The notes under the pieces are model-generated. The model had not been told where the DNA came from and searched no databases. It saw only the letters and a program-made list of their open reading frames with translations. This document shows, piece after piece, positions 1 to 5,339 of a stretch of DNA of 5,466 nucleotides (the stretch's first letter is position 1; each line of letters begins with the position of its first letter). Source of the stretch: Gemmatimonadota bacterium (GTDB lineage: Bacteria; Gemmatimonadota; Gemmatimonadetes; Longimicrobiales; RSA9); contig JACQPS010000251.1 in NCBI GenBank assembly GCA_016207445.1, forward strand, positions 1 through 5,466, written 5' to 3'. Both the position numbers and the translations under genes were made by a program.

Positions 1-154
1 CGCCCACGATCGTCGCCCGCGCCGTCGACGTCCTGGTCGCGGGCACCGGGAGCGCCACGCCGTTGACCGCCTCCAGCTCATACGTTCCGACCAGACCCGG
101 CTGCCGGCAACCCAGGCACATCAGAACCAGCAATCCGGACAGGAGACGACGCAT
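1..154 (-). CDS. Probable small lipoprotein, N-terminal part only
   Basis: The reading frame starts at an ATG on the minus strand (base 154) and runs off the left edge, giving 51 residues. The N-terminus has two arginines (MRRLL), a hydrophobic stretch to about residue 15, and LGC at residues 14-16, as in a lipoprotein signal peptide with C16 as the lipidated residue. The -3 position is Cys13 rather than the usual Leu/Val/Ile, so the lipobox is imperfect. The mature start, GTYELEAVNGVALP (residues 23-36), looks like the first strands of a small secreted beta-rich protein; similar 'GTY-L-x-VNG-x-LP' starts are common in uncharacterised lipoproteins. The Shine-Dalgarno sequence is weak (AGG about 10 bases upstream). 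No function can be assigned. A secreted, non-lipidated protein is the main alternative. Confidence 0.6.
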   Translation of the reverse strand, partial: MRRLLSGLLVLMCLGCRQPGLVGTYELEAVNGVALPVPATRTSTARATIVG

Positions 155-274
155 GCGTAGCAGCCTGCGAGCGTATGCGTGCGCCGTCAAGGGAAGGCGA
201 TGCCGGCGGCTCACCTGCTCGAGATCGGCGAAGTCGTTTCTGGCTACGACGCCGGCGTCCCGAGGCTGCCCGCC

Positions 275-673
275 TTAGCCGCGCTCGACGAGGACCTCCG
301 GATGACGTCCCGACACAGCTACCCGGAACGCGATGAACGGCAGGAGCGGGTTCGGCAACCAGTAATACCAGGCGAGCCCACGCACGCGCTGGCCGGTGGG
401 TGGGATCAGATCGAGCCAGACGTAGAGGAACTTGTAGGGGCAGAAACCGGGGATGAAGCTCGGGCGCAGCCGATCAGTCTTGAGGTAGCGCTTCCGGATG
501 TAGTAGTTGCCCTCGAAGGGCGTGATGCCCCAGCCGACTGGCCCCTCGGCAAGCACCGTCCCCGTGGGAACGTGCGTGAGCCGCACGCGGCTGGCTGCGC
601 CTCCAGCGGGCCGCGGCTCCCGGCGGATCGCCTCACGGCGCCCCGGGAACAGGCGATCGGCGAGACGGAGCAT
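275..673 (-). CDS. DUF427 domain-containing protein
   Basis: The product is 132 residues from the ATG at base 673. Residues 30-132 match the DUF427 pattern (PF04248): a beta-strand start (VRLTHVPTGTVLAEG), an aromatic YY segment (57-58), the signature CPYK (78-81), then an AWYY-x-NPLLPF segment (101-113) and a final strand ending HPEVLVERG. The family is small, soluble and biochemically undefined, so no reaction is claimed. The basic N-terminal 29 residues lie outside the domain. Start choice is uncertain: in-frame GTG at 703 and TTG at 697 are possible, and the ATG has only a weak AGG about 10 bases upstream. The gene lies 32 bases downstream of the DsrE-family gene on the same strand (2 bases if GTG 703 is used), so the two are very likely co-transcribed. 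The stop is TAA. Confidence 0.82.
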   Translation of the reverse strand: MLRLADRLFPGRREAIRREPRPAGGAASRVRLTHVPTGTVLAEGPVGWGITPFEGNYYIRKRYLKTDRLRPSFIPGFCPYKFLYVWLDLIPPTGQRVRGLAWYYWLPNPLLPFIAFRVAVSGRHPEVLVERG

Positions 674-705
674 CAGGCTGACCTGCGCAGTGTTCAAGCA
701 CACGA

Positions 706-1062
706 TCAGAAGGTGATGATCTCGTAACCGTCTGCCACCCGACGTCGCAGACTCGGGTGCTGCTTGTACTCGTCCAGGAGCGGGATGCCCGACGACTCCA
801 CGGCGGCGCGAACGCCGAACGCCTGCGCGCAAAACGCGCACGCCCCGGCCACGCGGTCCTCGATCGATCGGAACGCCGGCTCGAGCTTGTGCCCGCCGGC
901 GCTCAGCTCCGCGACCCACTTCACCCCGGCCCCGTCGAAGAGCAACTCGACCTCGTCGCCGGCTTGCTTGCATTCCTGTGCCGTGGTCAACGCATTCGCG
1001 ATGCGGCCGAGGTCCCCGTGCGTTTTCGTGTCGGCCAGCACCACGATCGAGATCTTCGCCAT
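706..1062 (-). CDS. DsrE-family protein with CxxC motif
   Basis: The product is 118 residues, starting MAKISIVVLAD. The start at base 1062 is preferred over an in-frame ATG 39 bases upstream because a strong purine-rich ribosome site (AAAGGGGG, bases 1068-1075) lies 5 bases before it, and because the family begins with this beta-strand. The fold signals are a first strand (residues 3-10), THGDLGRIANAL (14-25), GDEVELLFDGAGVKW (35-49), and VAGACAFCAQAFGV (71-84) containing Cys75 and Cys78, followed by GIPLLDEYKQHPSL and a C-terminal DGYEIITF. This matches the DsrE/DsrF-like superfamily, whose studied members carry or relay sulfur on cysteines. The substrate of this branch is unknown. It is probably cytoplasmic. 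It is first in a unit with the DUF427 gene and is preceded by a SigR-like promoter element at 1105-1132, so induction by the divergent sigma factor is likely. Confidence 0.85.
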   Translation of the reverse strand: MAKISIVVLADTKTHGDLGRIANALTTAQECKQAGDEVELLFDGAGVKWVAELSAGGHKLEPAFRSIEDRVAGACAFCAQAFGVRAAVESSGIPLLDEYKQHPSLRRRVADGYEIITF

Positions 1063-1104
1063 CACTTCCCCCTTTCGATGCACTCGCGATCGTTCCATCA
1101 TCCA

Positions 1105-1132
1105 CGAACCGGATGGCGTCTGCCGGGGTTCC
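1105..1132 (-). promoter_or_regulatory. Predicted ECF-sigma promoter of the DsrE-DUF427 unit
   Basis: Read on the minus strand, GGAAC (1132-1128) is followed after 14 bases by TCCGGTTCG (1113-1105), which is also GGAAC-N18-GTT. The same two boxes at the same spacing occur in the opposite orientation upstream of the sigma gene. The form resembles the SigR/SigH promoter class, GGAA(T/C)-N~18-GTT. The predicted transcript start is near base 1098, giving a leader of about 35 bases with a good ribosome site before the DsrE start. Confidence 0.6.
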
Positions 1133-1190
1133 CCGCTCTGCCGCCTGCGTACACACGGGCGTTGAGCCGGCGTCGCGGAACCCCCGCCGT

Positions 1191-1218
1191 GGAACTAAAC
1201 TGTCGGCTGTCCGGTTCG
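1191..1218 (+). promoter_or_regulatory. Predicted autoregulated ECF-sigma promoter of the sigma/anti-sigma operon
   Basis: GGAAC (1191-1195), 14 bases, then TCCGGTTCG (1210-1218); equivalently GGAAC-N18-GTT (GTT at 1214-1216). It is an exact match in boxes and spacing to the element on the other strand at 1105-1132. Many ECF sigma factors transcribe their own operon from such a site. The predicted start near 1225 leaves a leader of about 80 bases before the sigma ATG, which is rather long. A further GGAAC at 1177-1181 has no matching second box. Confidence 0.6.
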
Positions 1219-1305
1219 GATACAGGCGGTTGGACCGGCGTCCGCCGCGGGCGCGCAGCGCGACCGCGGCCCGGCGGCGTCGCCTTATTCTCGATCCTCG
1301 CGGGT

Positions 1306-2028
1306 ATGGAACGTTTCCGCACCACGATCATGCGCGCGTGGGCGCGCCTCGATCCCAGGCTCGAGCGCCGCTGGGTCGACCCGCCGCGTGCCGGCCGGCC
1401 GCGGGACGCGGGCGCCGAGGTCTCGCCGCAAGACGCTGCGGCCCTGGGCAAACCCGGCTTCGCCGAGGAGGCGCTGCCGTGGCTCGACGCCGTGCACCGC
1501 TTCGCGCTCCGGCTCACCCGCGACGCGACGCAGGCGGAGGACCTGGTGCAGGAAACGTTTCTGCGGGCCTACCGGTCCTGGGAGCAGTTCCAGCGCGGCA
1601 GCAACTGCCGGTCCTGGCTGTTCACGATCTGCCGCAACACGTTCCTGAAGGAGCGCGAGCGCACCCGCGCCCGCCGCGAGGTCTTGGAGACGGACATTCA
1701 GGGTGAGGAAAGCGATGGCTCGGTCTCCTTCATCGACCAGCGGTCGGCCGCGGCCGGATCTCCCGATGATTTCTTCAACGCCATCATCGATGACCACCTG
1801 GTCGCCGCCATCGACGCCCTGCCCGAGGATTTTCGCGAGGCGCTGATCCTGAGCGATCTGGGCGACCTCACCTATCCGGAGATCTCCCAGGTGCTGGAGA
1901 TCCCGATCGGCACGGTCAAGAGCCGCCTGTTCCGGGCGCGGCGGCTGGTGCGCGAGGCGCTGCGCCCTGGCTCGAACGCGCCCGAACCCGAACCCGCTGC
2001 AGCCGAGAACCGCGATGATGAAATGTGA
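1306..2028 (+). CDS. ECF (group 4) RNA polymerase sigma factor, SigR/SigH-like
   Basis: The product is 240 residues. Sigma region 2 lies at about 58-120, with the core-binding and -10 melting signature AEDLVQETFLRAYRSWEQF (78-96) and CRSWLFTICRNTFLK (101-115). Sigma region 4 lies at about 165-217: AIDALPEDFREAL (168-180), then a helix-turn-helix with LTYPEISQVLEIPIGTVKSRLFRAR. There is no region 3, as expected for the ECF class. The product should direct RNA polymerase to a small stress regulon. The start is ATG 1306; ATG 1330 (232 residues) is the alternative, and neither has a strong ribosome site. The roughly 55 residues before region 2 are longer than usual for ECF sigmas and rich in Arg, Pro and Ala. 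The 3' end overlaps the anti-sigma gene by 14 bases, indicating coupled translation. SigR-like assignment is inferred from region 4, the RsrA-like partner and the upstream promoter boxes. Confidence 0.92.
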   Translation: MERFRTTIMRAWARLDPRLERRWVDPPRAGRPRDAGAEVSPQDAAALGKPGFAEEALPWLDAVHRFALRLTRDATQAEDLVQETFLRAYRSWEQFQRGSNCRSWLFTICRNTFLKERERTRARREVLETDIQGEESDGSVSFIDQRSAAAGSPDDFFNAIIDDHLVAAIDALPEDFREALILSDLGDLTYPEISQVLEIPIGTVKSRLFRARRLVREALRPGSNAPEPEPAAAENRDDEM

Positions 2029-2266
2029 TCAGGTGAAGGAACGTCTCTGGGCGTTCGTCGATGGCGAGCTGGCGCTCGAGGAGGAGCAGGCGGTCCGGGA
2101 GCACCTCGAGCTGTGCGGGCGCTGCTTCCCCCAGTACGACTGGCACCGCGCCTACGCCCGCTACGTGCGCAGCGTCGCCAGCCGCATGGCCGATCCCGCC
2201 GTGCGCCGGCGCGTGTTCGAGAGACTGTTGCGCGAATCGCAGAAGCCGGACACCGCACAAGGGTAG
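2015..2266 (+). CDS. Zinc-binding (ZAS) anti-sigma factor, RsrA-like
   Basis: The product is 83 residues. The N-terminal half carries Cys4, then HLELCGRC giving His30, Cys34 and Cys37, the Hx3CxxC zinc motif of ZAS anti-sigma factors. The spacing Cys-26-His-4-Cys-3-Cys is the same as in Streptomyces RsrA (C11, H37, C41, C44), where oxidation releases zinc and frees SigR. The later cysteines of RsrA are absent. There is no membrane segment, so it is a cytoplasmic protein that should bind and hold the sigma factor encoded just upstream. The GAGAA upstream of ATG 2015 is a fair ribosome site; an adjacent ATG at 2018 could also be used. The stop is TAG. Redox sensing is inferred from the ligand spacing. 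A ZAS protein sensing another signal, or none, remains possible. Confidence 0.88.
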   Translation: MMKCDQVKERLWAFVDGELALEEEQAVREHLELCGRCFPQYDWHRAYARYVRSVASRMADPAVRRRVFERLLRESQKPDTAQG

Positions 2267-2311
2267 CAACTGCCTTCATCTACCCACGGGTCTTGAGGTT
2301 CCTCGAAGGGA

Positions 2312-2340
2312 TTGACTTTGTGCCGGTATCCGTGTATATA
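2312..2340 (+). promoter_or_regulatory. Strong housekeeping-type promoter of the MarR-family gene
   Basis: TTGACT (2312-2317), a 17-base spacer, and TATATA (2335-2340). This is close to the sigma-70 consensus with ideal spacing and stands out in GC-rich DNA. Transcription should begin about 6-7 bases past the -10, at 2346-2348, which is the MarR ATG itself. Confidence 0.75.
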
Positions 2341-2343
2341 CAC
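2332..2343. promoter_or_regulatory. Predicted MarR operator (site 1)
   Basis: GTGTATATACAC is a perfect 12-base palindrome that covers the whole -10 box of the MarR promoter, so a dimer bound here would block RNA polymerase. MarR-family regulators typically bind such palindromes in their own promoters. A near copy (11 of 12 bases) is found before the hybrid kinase at 2880-2891. Confidence 0.65.
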
Positions 2344-2346
2344 TCT

Positions 2347-2853
2347 ATGACCCGGTCTCCCGTGCCTGCGACGGCCAGGATCGAGCCCGCAAAGCTGCGC
2401 GAGATGACCACGCAGTGTGCCTGCCTGAACGCACGCAAGGTCGCCCGACTGTTGTCGCAATCCTACGACGCCGCGCTTCGCCCCGTGGGAATCCGCTCGA
2501 CCCAGCTGCCGCTGCTCGCCACGATTGGTTTGCGCGGCCCGCTCGCGCTCACCGAGCTTGCGGACGCGGTGGTCATCGACCGCACGACGCTCACGCGCAG
2601 CCTGGCCCTCCTGGAACGGAAGGGGTGGGTCCGGACCATTGCCGGGGCAGACCTGCGCACCCGGGAAATCAGTTTGACTCCACGGGGCCAAGATGTACTG
2701 CGGCGCGCGGTGCCGCTGTGGGACAACGCGCAGGCACGAGCCACGGCCATACTCGGAGAAGCGCGCGCCGAGCGCCTGCTCGCCGATCTGGCGACGACTG
2801 TAGACCAGATGAAGAAACCCGGCCGCGCCTCGGCCGGAGCCCGCCAGCGCTGA
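2347..2853 (+). CDS. MarR-family transcriptional regulator with N-terminal CxC
   Basis: The product is 168 residues. The MarR winged-helix domain is complete: dimer helix QCACLNARKVARLLSQSYD (23-41), LRPVGIRSTQLPLLATI (44-60), recognition helix-turn-helix at about 66-92 (LTELADAVVIDRTTLTRSLALLERKG), wing with ADLRTREISLTPRG (101-114), and C-terminal dimer helices (117-155) with a basic Arg-rich tail. It is a cytoplasmic DNA-binding dimer, most likely a repressor released by a ligand or by oxidation. Cys24 and Cys26 form a CxC in the first helix, a candidate thiol switch. The ATG at 2347 coincides with the predicted transcript start, implying a leaderless mRNA. ATG 2404 (149 residues, still keeping both cysteines) is the alternative but has no well-spaced ribosome site. 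It is likely autoregulated through the palindrome at 2332-2343 and likely controls the downstream kinase gene. Confidence 0.9.
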   Translation: MTRSPVPATARIEPAKLREMTTQCACLNARKVARLLSQSYDAALRPVGIRSTQLPLLATIGLRGPLALTELADAVVIDRTTLTRSLALLERKGWVRTIAGADLRTREISLTPRGQDVLRRAVPLWDNAQARATAILGEARAERLLADLATTVDQMKKPGRASAGARQR

Positions 2854-2869
2854 GGCCGCTCTTTTTTTT
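2837..2869 (+). terminator. Possible intrinsic terminator of the MarR gene
   Basis: A run of eight T (2862-2869) directly follows a potential hairpin: GAGC (2837-2840) with GCTC (2858-2861), a small internal loop, then GCC (2843-2845) with GGC (2854-2856) and an 8-base loop. The hairpin includes the end of the MarR reading frame. The stem is imperfect. A stronger stem, CCGGCCG/CGGCCGG at 2819-2837, competes but lies 24 bases from the T run. Confidence 0.4.
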
Positions 2870-2879
2870 CGCCACTTTC

Positions 2880-2891
2880 GTGTATATGCAC
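2880..2891. promoter_or_regulatory. Predicted MarR operator (site 2) over a weak kinase promoter
   Basis: GTGTATATGCAC matches site 1 (2332-2343) at 11 of 12 bases, and the preceding C is also shared. TATATG (2883-2888) could serve as -10 in the same register as TATATA in site 1, but the -35 position (TCTTTT, 2860-2865) is poor. A start near 2895 would give a leader of about 17 bases to the GTG start of the kinase gene. The position and similarity suggest that the MarR protein controls the kinase gene. Confidence 0.6.
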
Positions 2892-2911
2892 CTTTCTCGC
2901 GGGGGGTCCCT

Positions 2912-5302
2912 GTGATCAACGAAGAAAAGCTGCGCAGATACCTGGTCGAACAGGTGGTCAAGCTGCGCCGGACACTGGCTGATCTGACTGGCGCCGGGCA
3001 GGAGTCCGCGCAAGCAGACCGGCTGTCGCCGGATCGCTACGAGCGCGTGCAATCGGTCCTGGACGCGGTGCCGGCGTTCATTGCCTACGTGGATGCAGAT
3101 GAACGCTATCGGTTTACCAACCGGCCTTACGCGCAACTGCACGGACGATCACCGGGCGACCTGAACGGGCTGCACGTCCGGGACGTGATTGGCCGGGCTG
3201 CCTACGAGCGGGCCCGTTCCAACATCGAGGCGGCCCTCAACGGCCGGGCCGTGGAGTTCGAGATTCCGTTCGGGAGCGACGCGCACGGGCAGGAGCGGCA
3301 CGTACATGCGAGTTACGTCCCGGACGTTGGCGAGGACGGGTCGGTCAGCGGTTTCGTGGCTCTCGTGATCGATATCAGCGAACGGAAACGAGCGGAGCTG
3401 GCGCTTGCGGCCAGCGAGCGCCGCTGGCGCACCGTCTTTGAATCGGCTTGCGTGGGCATGGCGATCGTGGACTCCGGGGGCCGCCCTGAGCAGACGAATC
3501 CGGCGCTGCGGAGGTTCCTCGGCCGCAGTGAGGCCGAGGTGCGGACGAAGCGCATCGTTGATTTCACCTACGCGCTAGATCGCGAAGAGAGCTGCAGGCT
3601 TTTCGATGAGCTGGTCCAGGGCCAGCGAGACGACTACCGGCTGGAGCAGCGCTACCTGCGGCCGGACAACACGGTGGTGTGGGGGGACACCGCGGTGTCT
3701 GCCATTCGGGACGGCAACGGAGCGTTCGAGTATGCAGTGCCCATGGTCATGGACACGACGGCGCACAAGCAGGCCGAGCAATCTCTGCGCAAATCCGAGG
3801 CGGCGTACCGCGACCTAGTCATGCATGCGACATACGGCATCTACCGGTCGAGCCGCGATGGCAGACTGCTCACGGCCAACCCGGCTTTGGCGGAAATGCT
3901 GGGATACAGTTCCGTGGACGAGCTCTTGGCCATCGACATGGGCCGTGACCTGTACGTTGAGCCCAACGAACGGGAAACGGTTATCGCACGCCACCAGACG
4001 CAGGATATCATTCGAGACGTCGAGACCGAGTGGGAGCGGAAGGACGGGGGCAGGATCACCGTACGACTGAACGGGCGTCCGCTACGCGACGCACTCGGGG
4101 AGCTGGAGGGCTTCGAGGTGATCGCCGAAGACGTAACGGAGCGCCGGCGTCTCGAGGCGCAGCTTCGGCAGGCGCAGAAGATGGAGGCGGTCGGACGTCT
4201 CGCCGGCGGCGTCGCGCACGACTTCAACAACATCCTGACCGCCATCCTCGGCTCGGCGGGCCTCCTCCTGGCGGACCTGGCGCCGGACGACCCCCGCCGC
4301 ACGGACCTCATGGACATCCGCGACGCGGCCAACCGAGCGGCCACGCTCACCCGGCAACTCCTCGCTTTCAGTCGTCGGCAGGTTCTGATCCCGCAGCGGC
4401 TCGACCTCAACGCTCTGGTCACGAACGCGCAACGATTGCTCCAGCGCGTCATCGGCGAGGACATCCACATCACGACTGTGCTCGATCCCGCCCTCGGCAC
4501 CGTCGAGGCCGACCCGGGACAAGTCGAGCAGGTTCTCCTCAACCTTGCGGTGAACGCCCGTGACGCCATGCCGGACGGGGGAACGCTGAGCATCAGCACC
4601 GTGAACGTTCAACTGGAGGTGACGCACGAAGGGTGGGACTTCCAGGTAAACCCTGGGGTCTACGTGATGCTCGCGGTCACCGACACGGGCATGGGGATGG
4701 ACCGCGATACGCAGGCGCACATGTTCGAACCATTCTTCACCACCAAAGACGCCGGCAAGGGAACGGGACTCGGGCTGGCGACGGTCTATGGGATCGTCAA
4801 ACAGAGCGGCGGCTACATCCTGGTCGACAGCGAACCGAGCCGCGGCACGACGTTCAGCATCTACCTGCCGCGCATCGACCGAACGGCAGAGCCGCACAGC
4901 TCCGCGCCCGACGAGGCAGTCCGCGGCGGCACGGAGGTGATCTTGCTCGTAGAGGATGAGCACCTCGTGCGGCGCGCGGCGCAGCGGACGCTCGAGCGAA
5001 ACGGATATACTGTTTTGACTGCGTCAGACGGAGAGGAGGCCCTGGCCATCTTCCGGCAGCACGAGGCTGACGTCGACCTGGTCCTGACCGACCTCGTCAT
5101 GCCCAGGATGGGGGGCCGCCGGCTCTGTCAGATCCTGCGCCAGGAAGGAAAGACGGTGAAGTGCCTGTTCGTGAGCGGATACAGCGAAAGGGACAGGAAT
5201 GAGTGCCGCATGCTCGAGCGTGAGTTCCCATTCCTCGAGAAGCCGTGGACTATCGAGAGCTTGCTGAGGAAGGTGCGCGAGGCACTGGACACAACGGCTT
5301 GA
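2912..5302 (+). CDS. Soluble hybrid sensor histidine kinase, PAS-PAS-PAS-HisKA-HATPase-REC
   Basis: The product is 796 residues from a GTG start preceded by GGGGGG. A short charged helix (1-25) leads into three PAS domains at about 46-156, 170-284 and 296-410, each ending in a DIS/DTT/DVT-type junction (e.g. IDISERKRAE). HisKA has the H-box GRLAGGVAHDFNNIL with phospho-acceptor His436. The ATPase domain has the N-box around Asn548 (NLAVNARDAM), G1 DTGMG (from 591), F-box FEPFF (from 605) and G2 GKGTGLGL (615-622). A C-terminal receiver has the acidic pair in VEDE (Asp682), phospho-acceptor Asp727 in LTDLVMP, Ser755 in FVSGYS and Lys777 in EKPW. All catalytic residues are present, so it should be active. 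No signal peptide or membrane segment is visible, so it senses a cytoplasmic signal. There is no DNA-binding output and no separate response regulator in the window, so its target is unknown. Confidence 0.95.
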   Translation: MINEEKLRRYLVEQVVKLRRTLADLTGAGQESAQADRLSPDRYERVQSVLDAVPAFIAYVDADERYRFTNRPYAQLHGRSPGDLNGLHVRDVIGRAAYERARSNIEAALNGRAVEFEIPFGSDAHGQERHVHASYVPDVGEDGSVSGFVALVIDISERKRAELALAASERRWRTVFESACVGMAIVDSGGRPEQTNPALRRFLGRSEAEVRTKRIVDFTYALDREESCRLFDELVQGQRDDYRLEQRYLRPDNTVVWGDTAVSAIRDGNGAFEYAVPMVMDTTAHKQAEQSLRKSEAAYRDLVMHATYGIYRSSRDGRLLTANPALAEMLGYSSVDELLAIDMGRDLYVEPNERETVIARHQTQDIIRDVETEWERKDGGRITVRLNGRPLRDALGELEGFEVIAEDVTERRRLEAQLRQAQKMEAVGRLAGGVAHDFNNILTAILGSAGLLLADLAPDDPRRTDLMDIRDAANRAATLTRQLLAFSRRQVLIPQRLDLNALVTNAQRLLQRVIGEDIHITTVLDPALGTVEADPGQVEQVLLNLAVNARDAMPDGGTLSISTVNVQLEVTHEGWDFQVNPGVYVMLAVTDTGMGMDRDTQAHMFEPFFTTKDAGKGTGLGLATVYGIVKQSGGYILVDSEPSRGTTFSIYLPRIDRTAEPHSSAPDEAVRGGTEVILLVEDEHLVRRAAQRTLERNGYTVLTASDGEEALAIFRQHEADVDLVLTDLVMPRMGGRRLCQILRQEGKTVKCLFVSGYSERDRNECRMLEREFPFLEKPWTIESLLRKVREALDTTA

Positions 5303-5339
5303 CCGGATGCTCCTTTCTCGGTGCCTGCGGGCTCCAGGT

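Noticed and set aside
149..158. Palindrome ACGCATGCGT over the lipoprotein start codon
   Set aside because: It is short, has no second copy or nearby promoter, and is probably chance.
248..259. Perfect palindrome GACGCCGGCGTC downstream of the DUF427 stop
   Set aside because: There is no loop and no T run after it on the minus strand, and GC-only palindromes arise easily at this composition. Weak as a terminator or operator.
179..727. Plus-strand open frame of 182 codons
   Set aside because: It is a shadow antisense to the DUF427 gene, with no recognisable motif.
674..1156. Long upstream extension of the DUF427 frame on the minus strand, to 293 residues
   Set aside because: It overlaps the DsrE gene in another frame, is arginine-rich out-of-frame sequence and adds no domain.
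1177..1181. Additional GGAAC boxes at 1177-1181 (plus) and 1096-1092 (minus)
   Set aside because: Neither has GTT or TCCGGTTCG at the spacing shared by the two accepted elements.
757..1305. Upstream extension of the sigma reading frame, open from 757
   Set aside because: It is antisense to the DsrE gene and crosses the divergent promoter region. Recognisable sigma sequence begins only after about 1470, and ATG 1306 gives a sufficient protein.
2261..2285. Hairpin GGGTAG/CTACCC after the anti-sigma stop
   Set aside because: A six-base stem with a 13-base loop and no T run does not support an intrinsic terminator call.
3841..4963. Long minus-strand open frames under the kinase gene
   Set aside because: They are antisense shadows of a well-supported kinase with intact catalytic motifs; such frames are common in GC-rich genes.
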